Below are positions 13,547-25,418 of a stretch of DNA of 64,000 nt, piece by piece. Within the stretch, counting starts at the first letter, position 1, and every line of letters begins with the position of its first letter. The notes beneath the pieces were generated by a model that was given only the letters and a program-made list of their open reading frames with translations, did no database searches and had not been told where the DNA came from. The position numbers and the translations under genes were made by a program. The DNA comes from Irpex lacteus (lineage: Eukaryota > Basidiomycota > Agaricomycetes > Polyporales > Irpicaceae), in the NCBI GenBank assembly GCA_001986395.2, contig MQVO02000027.1:124001-188000 (forward strand). The letters run 5' to 3'.

Positions 13547-13994
13547 TCATGAGGACGATGAGCGAGGCAATGAAGTTCTAAGCTGTGGCTGACTAAGACG
13601 ACTGACTTCTCACAGATTATAGCAGTAACGCACCTGGAGGCCATGGATACCTTCAATCTCTTTTTTCAGTACTTCGTTGACCAATCGGTGCTGCTTTACG
13701 GTCGATAGGTCCCTGAAAGCATCGCTCGTGATAGAGATAGCATAGAATGAGCCGCATCCGCCTGGAAACTTCATGAGATACTGTTCTATCCGAAAGTACG
13801 ATTTACACACCAGAAACATCTTGTACCGCTAGCTCCGTTGGCTTGAACTTCTCCGACAGCTTGTTGTAGATGTTCTTCTCTCCTTCGTTCAGGCCTGATG
13901 GCGTGCTGTAGGCCCGGTGTAACGTCGAGGAGAGGTTCGCTACATTTCTTGGTTGTATCCGTGCAACATTTCGACGAGCAAGTTGAGCAAACAT
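13547..13994 (-). CDS. BOL3: Mitochondrial BolA-like protein (BOL3 type)
   Basis: Three exons (13811-13994, 13634-13761, 13547-13582) encode 115 residues. The N-terminus (MFAQLARRNVARIQPRNVAN) is basic and Ser-rich, as in a mitochondrial presequence. The BolA fold follows: EKFKPTELAVQDVSGGCGS, FYAISITSDAF, then KQHRLVNEVLKKEIEGIHGL, which is diagnostic of the BOLA3 branch. BOL3 acts with Nfu1 to hand 4Fe-4S clusters to mitochondrial enzymes such as lipoate synthase. The last, short exon adds QLRTSLPRSSSS. Without that intron the frame would stop soon after GLQV, so the spliced C-terminus is preferred. The gene is head-to-head with COX15, another mitochondrial gene. Confidence 0.9.
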
Positions 13995-14254
13995 CTCTAC
14001 AAGATGCTAAGAACAGTCAAAGGGTTGGTCGAGACTCGAGACAACAAGTGTGTAGTTGTTGGTGGTGAGAATCGAGCCTTGCTCGGCATGTTTTGGCGCG
14101 TCCAGGTCGTGCCTCGGCCGCGGCAAGTTGATGAGCCTCTCCGAGAGCAGGCGAATGTCATAAAGCACAACGTCGAGCTTTCTCTTAAACCCACCTCTTC
14201 ATCTCACCGTCTTGCTGCGTCATCTGTGACCTGTCCCGAAGAGGACTGAGGAGG

Positions 14255-15919
14255 ATGCTGTGGTCTTCGTGGGCGAAATCATGTACCTCTACCGGGTTTT
14301 CGACCAGGCTCCTATCCAATTTAAGAGGGCTGAAGCGGACCAACGTCCAATTAACACCCTTGCCTGCCCGTAATATACACACAGCACCACGGACAACCTC
14401 TCGTGTCCTCAATAACCTCTCACCCCGGGCGAATGGTCTGTGGACACAGAAACGACCCCTCTCAGGAGTGGTGAAGAAGCAGCGAACCTTCGACCCCCGG
14501 TTTTTCTCCTCCAATGCCTCTGGGGCTTCTGTGGAGGCCGCAGAGCTACCAGTGCTCTCGCCGCCACCTGTGGCAATGTGGTTGCTCGGTTCATCGGCCT
14601 TGGTCTTTGCGGTCATCGTCGTTGGTGGTGTCACCCGCTTGACGGAGTCTGGTCTCAGTATCACGGAATGGCGTCCGGTCGCTGGCACACTCCCTCCCCT
14701 CTCACAGGCAGAATGGGAGGAGGAGTTTGAGAAATATAAACGTACTCCAGAGTTTAAATTGTGAGTTCTCTCTAGCCGTTTCCACGACTGTGAAAGTGAT
14801 CTCTCCGGTTCTGTAGACTTAATCACTCGATGAACCTGCACGAATTCAAGGAGATCTTCTACATGGAATGGGGCCACCGTGTTCTAGGACGAATAATAGG
14901 TCTCGGCTTCGTCATACCTCTCACCTTCTTCGCCCTCCGCAAACGTCTCACCGCCACCATGCCCAAGCAGTTGTTCGGCATGGCACTGCTGTTAGGTGCT
15001 CAGGGTGCTCTTGGGTGGTACATGGTCAATCTGGTCTGGAAGATTCACTATTGGAGACTCCCGGTGCTGTACCGCGTGTATCGCAGTACAGACTGGCGGC
15101 GCATCTAGGCACTGCATTCGTTTTGTACGCTGGCATGTTCGCTACGGGCATTGCGACCCTCATGGACTGGAGGTTCGCAAAGAAAGGCGAGTGGTCTGGA
15201 ATGAAAGGAAGTGACGAGGCATGGAAAGCTGTTGTAAACAACCCCGTCGTGAAGAAGTTTGCTAGGAATTCAAAGGCTCTTACGGCGTTGGTGTTCTTAA
15301 CGGCTCTGTCTGGTACGATTCCTCCATGCATAAGCTATTTGCCTGCACTAACTCGTTTATAGGAGCATTTGTTGCTGGCCTTGACGCTGGTCTCCTCTAC
15401 AACGAATTCCCGCTCATGGGCGGTCGTCTTGCACCACCAGCAGATGAGCTCTTTTCCCAGGCGTACGCAAAGAATAAAGATGGGTCTGACCGCTGGTGGC
15501 GGAATATCTTCGAGAATCCAACCACTGTCCAGTTCAACCATCGTTGTCTCGTAAGCCATTGTGTAAATCTTCTCTCGATCAATGTGTAACATCATGTTTT
15601 ACAGGCGATAACTACATATGCGTGCACCGCTCTACTCTTCGCCTCGGCACGTAACCCGGCTGTACGAGCTGCTCTCCCACCTCTGGCCCGCCGTATGGTC
15701 ACTTCGGCGTTTGCGATGGCCAACGTCCAAGTTCTGTTGGGAATATCTACCCTCCTCTATCTTGTCCCAATACCACTGGCAGCGGCACATCAGGCGGGTA
15801 GCGTTGCCTTACTCACTACGATGGTACATCTGTTGGTTTCCCTGAGGCGACCTGGCGTAGCTGCACAAGCCTGGAGACGAGCAGCACAGCAGGCCAAGAC
15901 TGCAACAAAAGCAGTATAA
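14255..15919 (+). CDS. COX15: COX15, heme A synthase
   Basis: COX15 is a multi-pass inner mitochondrial membrane enzyme that oxidises heme O to heme A for cytochrome oxidase. The start at 14255 gives a long Arg/Ser/Thr-rich presequence. The protein then shows [59 protein letters not shown] (heme-ligand His), GALGWYMV, then [39 protein letters not shown] and FNHR before the last helices. Exons are 14255-14760, 14817-15312, 15363-15550 and 15605-15919. Within exon 2, near 15028-15030, the frame slips by one base: MV(K)SGLEDSL is readable only if one base is added. Everything else is intact. The true product would be ~501 aa, normal for fungi. Confidence 0.93.
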
Positions 15920-16106
15920 CCCTGACCTCCACCGCCAGTGCCCTTACTTTACCTACTATAACTTCAAATAATTGTGTACTAGAGATCGTAGTCACTCCGA
16001 GTATTGCAACGCACCGCTCTCAAAGATCACGCGTCGGATGGAATAGCAGTTTGCGAGAATACAATTTGTACAACGGGTCATGGTGATATACAAAGCGATC
16101 CATATT

Positions 16107-17293
16107 TTACTCTTGCATCTGAACATCCTCGTCGCCTGCAGGCGGTGGCGCAGCTCCGCCTTCTGTTGCCGCTCCACCTTCGGGAGCAGCTGGCGGGGCA
16201 GCAGGAGCGGCAGCCTCTCCCGAGTCCTTGGGAATCATCGTCTTCAGATACACATCAATTTCCTCGCCTTCGAGGATACGGAACGGACCCTCGGGTGCCA
16301 CGACCTTCTCATGATCACCCGCAGGACCGATGATGCCTATTGATGTATTGTTGATAGTAAGCTCCTTGTCTTGCTGCAACGTTTCGCGGAGCGCGTGTAG
16401 TCCGTGGCGAATGAGGTCTTCTAGGTTACCTGCAAATCATCATCGAATATAGCATATAGCCAGGGCGTGTTAGTGGCTACGGGACTGAGAGCGAGATGGA
16501 TGGCAGAAAACACGCACTGTCGGCAAAGCTCTCAAAGTGCTTTTCGAGGTAGGTCTTCGCGCTTTGACTCCGTGCGCCGATGGACATCGCGTAATATTCG
16601 TACGAGTTGCCTGATGGGGAAAATTCGTAAAGGTGGGGTCCAGTCTTGTCGCCGCCAATGACAAGGAAGCCGACACCATATGGACGTCGACCGTACTCTT
16701 GGGTGTTGACTTGGGCCTCTGAATTACGGAAAGAATGAGATAAGACTGGCACAGTGGATGACCAATTAGATACGCACTATCCGCGATTGATGAAACGAGA
16801 CGATTCACGGGGATGGGACGGTTGAAGAGCATTCTAGATGACATTGCTTGTTGCCTCATGAAGTTACTAAGATGGAGCCGCTGTGAGAAGCGAACGAATG
16901 AGACGTCAGACTTGGTAAACACACCTCAGTACTCGTGCATCCGATGTCAAACCAGCAATAGCAATTCCGACGTGATCATCGATACGGTACATCTTCTGCT
17001 GGTACGAGGCAAGCTCGCCGCTGGAACGCTAAAGCCACAGGGGAAAACCCGTTCAGGGATTTTGCAATATTGGGACTAGCATACCACGCACCTTCAACGC
17101 TAAGAGAATGGCGTGTGTCTTGGATCTGAGTCCCACAGCAGCTGAACCTTGCTTTACGGCTTCGAGTGCATATTCGACTTGGTGCAAGCGGCCTTGAGGC
17201 GAGAATACGGTGTTATCCGAGTCGTATGTGTTACGAAACTGGCAAAGTGATTAGTATAGATAGTGCAATGGTACGTAAGACAATATCTACCAT
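16107..17293 (-). CDS. PRE5: PRE5, 20S proteasome subunit alpha 6 (PSMA1 type)
   Basis: Six exons give 288 residues. The N-terminus after the start codon is [20 protein letters not shown], with the alpha-subunit H0 helix [20 protein letters not shown]. Diagnostic PSMA1 blocks follow: [75 protein letters not shown]. The acidic/Ala-Pro-rich tail is longer than in yeast. Coding exons: 17291-17293, 17092-17238, 16925-17028, 16778-16866, 16518-16718 and 16107-16429. The first contains only the ATG: the alternative donor downstream would create an immediate stop, and the intron has a good CTAAT branch point. It forms part of the outer ring that gates substrate entry into the proteasome. It converges with COX15. 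Confidence 0.94.
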
Positions 17294-17868
17294 GGTCAGA
17301 TGGGATGTTACGGTGAGAGAAAGGGACAAGGTGAAGTGGTCTAGTGGGAGAGCGACTAAGTGGACTGACGCGTTCCAGCACTCTGGACGCGTACGCCGTA
17401 TCCCGATTAGGCAGTCCATCCTAGAACGGTACCGTGACCCTCAACCCCATTTCGCCTTTCACAGGCTATCTCCGGGCATTAAACATGTCAGCTTAGCACC
17501 AATATATATCTGACAGGTCAGAATTTTGTTTCCTCGATTCCCAGCCACCATGCTCCCACTGCCAGTGCCAGTGCAGTGATCGTGCGCCCTCAGCGTACCC
17601 CGCAGCTCCACCCTCCCGCATACCTAAGACAATAACTCAGCCGCCTGTTGACAGCCCTCAGACAGAATCTGACTACCCCAAACCTCCCATTCTATCACCT
17701 GCAACGTGGCGACCACACTTTGCACGCAAACGATGTACATCTCAGGGAATGCACCTCACTAGACACGATATATGCAGGCTACGGTATCGTCCTTTCATTT
17801 GCATTTATTCCATATATTCACTGATTGCTCATCGCGAGCAGAGTACTTTACGTTGCCTAGCGAAGGAG
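17294..17868. other. Intergenic, divergent upstream region
   Basis: This stretch lies between the PRE5 start (minus) and the unknown gene at 17869 (plus). It presumably holds both promoters. No clear TATA box, repeat or other ORF of note was seen. Confidence 0.45.
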
Positions 17869-18618
17869 ATGCTGGATTTCAGACTTCCTGCCGAAGATCA
17901 GGATCCTGACACTTGGAGGTCATTTCTGCATCGCGTGAGTGCTGCTACCTCGTGTCTTCCTCCATTGTCACTCAACCTAGAGGGGACCATAGCTATCTGA
18001 GGCAGACCCAGTGTTTCTCAACTACGAAGCCAACTGGCCAGTTTATTTTTACTTCAATGAGTGGAGACAGGACACAAGGAGACATAGAAAACGTGACGCC
18101 TGGTGAGCCAAACATGCAGAGACGGTGTGCATTCCACCAAGAGGGCTCGAAACGCAACGCAAAAATCCGTATCGCAGGCTACGCCGATTATCCACTACCA
18201 CAGCGGCACGGATGACATTGAGCAATGTCCTGCTATGACGAGTACTTCGATAGACCAGACTGCAAGGCCAGACACAGTAAGTACCTTCAGAGAGTCATAC
18301 CTACGGTGATTAAAATCAGTGTGGCCACAGAACTATTCCTCTACTTCTACACAATCCTCAAGTTCAAGTTCCGCCTATGTGCACCGATATACAGATTCAA
18401 CCGAGTTTCATCTCTTGCTGCAAGCCTTAGTCCCGCGGATCGACGACTTGGCCCCAGCGTTCGAGCGAAACGGTGTCCGCGATCTGAATTCCCTGCGCGC
18501 CCTTGCGTCCTTCCCTCCGTCACCTTTCAGCATATTCCTCCGCGAGGACATGGGTCTTAATCCGTTCCAGGTTCGCCAAGTTACTCTGGCGCTGCGATCT
18601 CTGCAGGGCCATAAATGA
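17869..18618 (+). CDS. Hypothetical protein with SAM-like C-terminal helical domain
   Basis: This is a small spliced gene of uncertain structure. Exon 1 starts MLDFRLPAEDQDPDTWRSF and ends at a GTGAGT donor near 17935. Exon 2 reads LSEADPVFLNYEANWPVYFY up to 18102 (donor GTGAGC). A Ser/Thr-rich exon ends at the GTAAGT donor near 18277. The last exon ends at 18618. Its C-terminus, with FERNGVRDLNSLRALASFP and GLNPFQVRQVTLALRSLQ, has the spacing of a SAM-like domain (hydrophobic, Gly, x, Asn-Pro-Phe, then a helix). The exon 2-3 junction is a guess: the acceptor near 18201 keeps frame. No family was recognised and the function is unknown. Continuous conservation would need to be shown by homologues. 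Confidence 0.5.
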
Positions 18619-18814
18619 TCTCCTGAAAACCGTTCTGTATATTGCATTGTTCTTCTGTACAAAATCGTTCTCAAATAATTCTATTTCTCCATGTACTTCA
18701 TCTACCACCCGTGTATGTCAAACTATGCAACTGTACCGTGAACGAGAGCCGGTCAATGTAATGTGACGACCGACCCTTGACTTAGTTCATTCTATAATCC
18801 GTTCGATAGCTCTT

Positions 18815-20535
18815 TCAAACTATCAGTCTAAGGCGAGGGCCTCCTTGTGCGGTGAATGCGTCCGTGTTTCTGAATCGGAGACGCTGTCGATAGCGTCCGT
18901 TATTGCAGCATTGTTGTGCACCTACGTGGTGGAGTGAGATGAAGATTAAGAAGGAAAAGAACAGATTGACGTACGGCAATAATCATCGTCTCGAATCTTC
19001 ACCCTGCACAATGTCATCCTTGCCAAATCTAACACATCTTCCTCATGGACCTGGGAACAATTGAGCACTGAAACCTCTGAGATGGCAGAGGCCTCTCGCT
19101 CGTCATCGGAGAAGCTCCCTGGCATCTGGCCAAACTCATCGCGAGGTACACCATCGTAATCCAAGTTACGCCTGCGCACGAGATTGACCAACGCCTTGCC
19201 AGTCACCATGCCGCACCACCTTAGATCAATGCGAGTAAGCAAGGGGCATAGGTCATCGAGACGCGCAATAATTGCGTCCGTGATAACTGAGTCGTGGAGA
19301 CGTAGTTCGCGAAGAGATGGTAACATGGCAAAATACGCGGGGAAGAATTCAGGAGAGATATCGACGTCGTGCAGCTCGAGTAGATCTAGGGCAGGGTCCG
19401 AACCTTTCAGGAACTTGAACAAAGTCGGCGCGAGAGATTCTTGTTGAAGATTGGCCTCTTCATTGGAGCGAATGTGCAGTCTCCGAAGGTTAGGTGCACG
19501 GAGATGCTCCAAGAGTCCACTCAAGTCCGTTGGTCCATGGAATGTGAGTGTCGTGAGCTGCTCTAGTGCAACAATACGATCCATGTCGGCCTCAGGGATG
19601 TAAGGCTGGTGCACAAGGGCGGGTAGAGACACCACAAGTTCCTCTAGGGCTGGGGCAGACTCGAGAATGTCTAGGATACGGCTGGCACTGTTAAGGCGCT
19701 GGTTAGGACAGCTGGTCAGGTTGAGCACTAAGGAAGTCAGCTGAGCAGGCAGAGTGAGGTTTAGGGGGAGTGTGTTGCAGGTCAAGTCCACGGACTGCAG
19801 CCGGGGAGCTCGATCGACAGTGAAAGTTTGAGCCATGTCGAGACGCTCAGGCTCACCATCCAGCGCAGGATGGAATTGAACTTCGAGAGTCGCCTTGATC
19901 TCTCTGAGGTTAGTCATAGGAAACTTGCATTGCTCGATAAGATCCCATGCTTGAGAGACAGACTCGCTGGTCATAGTAACTGTCTCCCATTGCGAGGCGC
20001 GTCGAGCAAGCAACTCCATATTCTGCCAGAGATGCGATCGAGGGCTACGCCAGGTTATGATAAACGATGGGTGAAGAGGTGCCTCCTTGGCGCGTGACAG
20101 CCATAGTCTTGTGCGACCTACAGCGTCAGTACTGTCGCCATCGACATAGACGTGAGACCAGACGCGAGGAGACATGGCGGCGCGACGCCAGCTAGAGCAG
20201 ACATGAGAGACGACGACAGGGGCACGCGTCCAACCTTCGACAACGCAGCCTTCGAAGATCTTGGCAAGTAGTTCCTCCGGTAGACGACGAGCTAGAGTGG
20301 TCACAGCTTTACAACGAGCTATGGCCTCTTTGTGACGGGCCTGCGAGGTACGAGCAAGGGTTATCTCGGCAATAAGAGCCTGAATCTTTTGGTCTATCGC
20401 TCTTATGGCAAGCTCCTGGGTATGTATCTCTGCGTTCGCCGCAGTAATCTCCTCGGGAGATGGCTCGCGACGAAATACTTCAACGTTGAAGTCCATAATC
20501 AACCTATCCAACGAGTTAGTGTCAGTAGATTTCAC
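18815..20535 (-). CDS. F-box protein with leucine-rich-repeat-like C-terminal half
   Basis: The main exon (18975-20535) begins MKSTDTNSLDRLIMDFNVEV and encodes a coiled-coil-like N-terminus. An F-box follows at about residues 85-130: LARRLPEELLAKIFEGCVVE, then PVVVSHVCSSWRRAAMSPRV. The remaining ~370 residues show irregular Leu-rich units (PNLRRLHIRS, LLELHDVDIS, MLPSLRELRLHD, LLTRIDLRWCG). This fits the large F-box-like family of agaricomycetes, which are putative substrate adaptors of SCF ubiquitin ligases. A donor GTACGT at 18974 and an acceptor at 18922 suggest a short last exon to 18815. If unspliced, the frame stops at 18946. Substrate is unknown. Confidence 0.8.
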
Positions 20536-20992
20536 GAGTCCAGCAACTCAAGCTGACCTTCGCAAGACTCGCGACCTTGGTGGTCGAGAGGAAGGATGGA
20601 AACAGGTCCCGAACGTGCAACGTCAGCGTGACGGTCACGGTCACTTGCGCCGTCACGTCCTAAAGTGGCAATTCGGATCAAGGGTCGACAACTCGACGCG
20701 TACCGCGGTACTTTTCGGCGCTCGGACGCGTCTCTTCACTTCTGTCTTTGACCGTGAAGGTGTAATTTGTGGAGGCGCAACAGGTAGCATATTCAGAGGT
20801 AAGTGTACCCGTTTCAGGCTTTGTACAGATGATGATTCAGAGTGGAAGCTTACTCGACCCCTGGAGTAACCATCCAGTTGGGTTGAAAGGGAGACTAATG
20901 TTCTGGATACTGCTGATTGCTTATACATGTCCTGTCTTTACACCATACCATCATACTAATACAAGTACTTTGTCGTTCAGACACTGTAAACT
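20536..20992. other. Intergenic, divergent F-box / SSU72 upstream region
   Basis: This stretch holds the promoters of the two divergent genes. A run of tandem-like GTCACGGTCAC/GCCGTCACG words near 20620-20660 (CGTGACGGTCACGGTCAC) is mildly repetitive. Nothing else was recognised. Confidence 0.45.
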
Positions 20993-22208
20993 ATGGACCC
21001 CAGAAGAGCTCGAGACCCTCGTCTTGCCAGGGCTGACCCAAGACGCCAGCAAACTGGCTCACCATTTAATGCGCCTCCTCCACAAGCCACGCCTCCCTAC
21101 CCGCCAGCCCAGTATCAGAATGGTGTACCTCAATATGGCTATCAAGGACAGCCACAACTGTATGCCTCTATTCCAGGACCTTCGCACGTACCGACGCCCC
21201 CAGCCTCGCATCCACCACCGCAGTATTCCTCCGGACCTGTCTCGAATCAGCAACTGAAAGAAGAGGCCCGAGACGCCACATCGCTTCCTCCGCCCACCGC
21301 TATTTCCCGTTCTGGCTCACAAACCTCCCCACAAGAGTCAACTGGCTATAAGGGTAGGCCGTTGTTCTGTGTAGTGTGCGCCAGTAATCAGGTATGCCCT
21401 TATATCCTCTTCCCGTCACTTGAACTTTGATGTTTAGTGAGATAGAACCGTTCAATGGAAGGACACTTCGTCCTAGCGTAGGTTCCATGACATATCATAC
21501 CTCTATCTCATCTCTTACAACGCTGTAGGAAGGAAGGTTTCCGGGTTACTTCAGCGGGTACTGGCTCTGCCGTGCGATTGCCTGGTCCAGCCATTGACAA
21601 GCCCAATATATACCCATTCGGAACCCCTATAATGACATTTACGAGGAGCTAGAGCGACAAGACCCGAGATTGTAAGTCGTACCCATGGTCTACTTGAGCA
21701 ATCACCTTCTGAGAAGATCTTTTGTGGGAATCAGGTATTCGGCGAATGGACTGTTGCAGATGCTGGACAGGAATAGACGTCTAAAGCGAGCACCTGAGCG
21801 ATGGCAAGAGTCAAAAACGGTCGCGGACATAGTAATAACTTGCGAAGAGCGATGTTTCGATGCAGTTTGCGATGGTGAGTGCCTGGACCAACATGCGCGA
21901 TCGGACACCTTTAATAGAGTCAATTAGACCTATTAACCCGAGGGGGAGATTTCAATAAACCTGTACACATCATCAATATTGAGATCAGGGACAACCACGA
22001 GGAGGCTCACATTGCAGGCAAGGCGATCGTCGACCTGGCCACTGCTGTAAGGCACCTTACCCATATCAGTCCCGCGCTCCGTCGCTTACATGCGTTTCTT
22101 GTACAGATCGAAGCCGCGAACGACGTTGACGAAGAAATCGACAACATTTTACAGGCTCATCAAGAGAAACACCCACACAACCTCTTGCATGCCGTTGCAT
22201 ACTACTGA
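20993..22208 (+). CDS. SSU72: SSU72, RNA polymerase II CTD Ser5-phosphatase
   Basis: SSU72 dephosphorylates the Pol II C-terminal domain as part of the cleavage/polyadenylation machinery. The catalytic CX5RS loop, C-ASNQN-RS, is split by the first intron (21392-21445). Further family blocks: [105 protein letters not shown] and a C-terminal LLHAVAYY. Exons: 20993-21391, 21446-21477, 21529-21671, 21735-21874, 21928-22046, 22107-22208. A ~115-residue Pro/Gln-rich N-terminal extension precedes the phosphatase, longer than in yeast. In exon 3 a run of only four C (21624-21627) puts GTP(YND)IYEEL out of frame; a fifth base restores it, giving ~311 aa. Confidence 0.93.
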
Positions 22209-22605
22209 TACGTATCACCATTCTGTCACCATAGGTGTATTGAAGTACTAGTGCGGTCTGGCGTATGCGCCGTTCTTATGAGAATGGCGTGCTTCTTGGG
22301 CATTCTGGAGTGGTCTTTGTGTCAACTTAGAGTCTAGAGAGGTTTCTAGTTTGGCAATTCAAAGATCCGACGTCTCTGTGAAGCTAGTAAGTAAATCGCT
22401 TGTGACTTCCAACGTGGGAAATGAAGGCGTTAGAATCACGAGAAACACAACTGCGCGTTATCAGTGCCTATGATTGTGATCGCGAGTGTTTGGGCATACT
22501 TTATGCGGAAGCTAGCCAACACATATAAACGGCCCTTCACACTGAGTGCTTGGTCTACACCAGCTTCCTCCCAGATCTTTCAGACGCCCCCGACCTTCTC
22601 TCGTT
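22209..22605. other. Intergenic upstream of the peroxiredoxin gene
   Basis: This is the SSU72 3' region and the peroxiredoxin promoter. The only motif of note is the TATA box listed separately. Confidence 0.45.
22524..22529 (+). promoter_or_regulatory. TATA box of the 1-Cys peroxiredoxin gene
   Basis: TATAAA lies 77 bp upstream of the ATG at 22606, a usual spacing for an inducible fungal promoter. The assignment rests on position and consensus only. Confidence 0.5.
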
Positions 22606-23686
22606 ATGCCTTCCCTCCGCCTTGGAAACATCGCTCCTGACTTTGAAGCTGAGACCACTCAGGGTCCAATCAAGTTCCACGAGTGGATCGGCAACTCATG
22701 GGTACGTTTGATGAAGAGATTAGATTCCCTGCCTTCCCAGATAGTGACCGATGATCCCGTCGCAGGCTGTTCTGTTCTCTCACCCAGGAGACTTCACGCC
22801 CGTCTGCACGACTGAGCTTGCTGAAGTTGCCAGGAGGTGAGTGTTTCCGGGATGATGTAGCATGTTCGCGCTCAAGTCTAACTCCGGGCTCATAGGGCCC
22901 CTGACTTCGCTGCTCGTAATGTCAAGGTCATTGGCATCTCTGCCAACGGCTTGAAGGAGCACCACCAGTGGGTCAAGGATATTGAGGAATGGGGTGGCAA
23001 AGTTAGCCCCGTTGACGTCGCATTCCCTATCGTAAGTAGTCTCTCGGTTTACGTGGGCGAACCCAAGTTTAAACCGCCATTATCCAGATCGCCGATGAGG
23101 ACCGTAAGATCTCCACCCTCTATGACATGCTTGACGAGCAGGATGCTACCAACCGTGATGCTAAGGGTCTTCCCTTCACCGTCAGTACTATTTACATATA
23201 TCTTCTGATTTTCCTGAGTTCTTACCGGTCGTCACGCAGATCCGTACCGTCTTCGTCATTGATCCCAAGAAAACCATTCGTCTTTTGATTGCATACCCCG
23301 CCTCAACTGGCCGCAACTTCGATGAGATCATTCGGTATGTGTACCAATTCCCGATATGAAGTATGAAACTGACATCGAGATCCTTCCAGTGTCATTGACT
23401 GTAAGTTCTTGTGCTGGAACGCCGCCCACCCTTTGAGACGAAGTTATTGACAACCTTAAAGCTCTCCAGATCGGTGACAAGTACCGCGTTACCACTCCCG
23501 TCAACTGGAACAAGGGTGACGACGTGATTGTGCACCCCTCAGTCAGCAACGAGGAGGCCAAGACGCTCTTCCCTCAGCACACTGTCCACAAGGTGAGCAC
23601 AGACCACTTTCGACTCCGTGATTGATCGGATTTCTGACTCAATGTCGTAGCCGTACCTCAGGACAACTCCTCTCAAGGTCGACTAG
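22606..23686 (+). CDS. 1-Cys peroxiredoxin (Prx6 type)
   Basis: Eight exons encode 222 residues, the usual Prx6 length. The protein opens [20 protein letters not shown]. It carries the peroxidatic motif [17 protein letters not shown] (Cys of PVCTTE), then [38 protein letters not shown], the thioredoxin-fold [17 protein letters not shown] and [20 protein letters not shown]. The C-terminal [18 protein letters not shown] segment is the Prx6 dimer domain. The enzyme reduces hydroperoxides. No mitochondrial presequence precedes the fold, so it is probably cytosolic. Exons: 22606-22701, 22766-22836, 22896-23031, 23088-23180, 23240-23334, 23390-23400 (11 nt), 23462-23592, 23651-23686. The 11-nt microexon supplies part of R-VIDS and is needed for frame. 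Confidence 0.94.
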
Positions 23687-24377
23687 AGGACGGAAGAACC
23701 AAGAGAAATTTTCATGTAATGATATCCTGTATCTCATCGCTTATGTCGGTCAATTCATGTACAAATGGAATACCTGGTTTGATTCAATGTGGTGTGGTGA
23801 ACATTCCCACTGCTCATTCGTGAACGTTCCGAACAAATGGAAGTTTGACTTCATACATAGTATGACTTGCCCGGATGTACCTGGTATACTGGGGCGGTGT
23901 TCGAGTCCGTTGCGCGTGTTGTACATTTCGCGCAATGTTAGAAATTGCCTGAGCGTACCGTAGTACTAGAAGAACCTCAGGCTCTGACCAGGGCGAAAAC
24001 GTGTTTCAGACGTGCGAGCGCACACCAGCATATGCTTGAATTGCCACCAGACTTTCTGGACACTGTCAACGCATGTCGCTCATCGCGGAGTGCAAGAGAA
24101 GTAGCAAAGGTTATATTTGCTGGGCGTTATTAGGTCGACGTAGCCTCTGGTGTAAGTATTGAAACTTCGACATGCGCTGCAGCTGGCAGAACATCATGAT
24201 GGTGGGCCGTACCGGCGCTAAACATGACATGAACGGCCATAATCCACGTGATACATTAGCACGTGGTTGCCTCATCATGCCCTCGACGCGCGTTGCAGCA
24301 GATGGCGAAGCTACTTACGCGTACTCAGCTCTTCCCCGCCACCGTCTACAACTTCCACCAAACCCTTACAACGAGCT
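23687..24377. other. Intergenic between the peroxiredoxin and PRE8 genes
   Basis: About 690 bp with no convincing ORF or structured element. It presumably contains the PRE8 promoter. Confidence 0.45.
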
Positions 24378-25418
24378 ATGGCAACTGCTGGAGGTGGTGC
24401 ATACAGGTCTGTCGTGTTCAAAGTGCTGTTTCTACCCAGGTTCTCATCCAATGCCCTGTGCAGTTACTCCCTTACCGTCTTCTCACCGAGCGGTAAGCTT
24501 GTCCAGATCGAACATGCTCTTGCAGCTGTCGCGTCGGGGACGACAAGTCTCGGAATCAAGGGTATGCATCAACTTCTGCGCAGGAGATAGAGACACATAT
24601 TCATATCCGTTGCCACAGCTTCCAACGGCATAGTAATCGCGACAGAGAAGAAAACCTCGTCCATACTCATCGACGATTCGGTGATCGAGAAGGTGGCCGT
24701 AATATGTCCCAACATTGGCATCGTTTACTCTGGAATGGGTCCAGATTTCCGTGTGTTGGTGACGCGCGCACGTAAGAGTGCACAGGCATATTGGAAGATC
24801 CATGGAGAGTATCCTCCGACGAAGATACTTACACAAGAAATTGCAAATGTCATGCAGCAAGCAACGCATTCAGGGTACGTTGTCATATCATTAGACGTTT
24901 TCACAATCTCTGACGGTTGCTGTACGTCAACAGTGGTGTTCGTCCGTACGGTGTGTCATTGCTTGTAGCAGGGTGGGACAGCCATCGAGGCCCTACCTTG
25001 TATCAAGTAGACCCGTCTGGCTCTTTTTGGGCGTGGAAAGCCAGCGCCATCGGGAAGAATATGGTGAATGCGAAGACGTTCCTCGAGAAACGGTCCGTGC
25101 CCTTTCCCATTTCCTGTTCCGTCGATCACGGCTTACCTGAATACCTGTTTCACTCTCTCCGGCATTCTCGGCGTATTGAATCGTTGCGTGCATAGATACA
25201 ACGACGACATCAGCTTGGAAGACGCCATTCATACCGCGCTTCTCACTCTGAAGGAGGGCTTCGAGGGTCAAATGACAGAGAAGACGATCGAAATAGGTGT
25301 TGTAACTGTTCCGAACCAGGCTGAGCTGGAAGCAGGGAAAGTTGAAGGAACAGGGAGATACAAGCCGACATTCAGAAAGCTAACAGAAGAAGAGATCCGT
25401 GATTACTTGGCGCTTTAA
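24378..25418 (+). CDS. PRE8: PRE8, 20S proteasome subunit alpha 2 (PSMA2 type)
   Basis: Five exons encode 254 residues. Exon 1 (24378-24406) gives MATAGGGAY. Splicing from a GTCTGT donor to 24464 yields [20 protein letters not shown], the alpha-subunit N-terminal helix. Family blocks follow: [103 protein letters not shown] and [13 protein letters not shown]. Exons 2-5: 24464-24561, 24619-24874, 24934-25092, 25196-25418. The frame is intact throughout. This is the second proteasome alpha gene in the window, about 7 kb from PRE5; proximity is probably incidental. Confidence 0.94.

Noticed and set aside
23890..23920. A TTCGAGTCC word resembling a tRNA T-loop
   Set aside because: The flanking bases cannot form the 5-bp T-stem and there is no acceptor or anticodon arm upstream.
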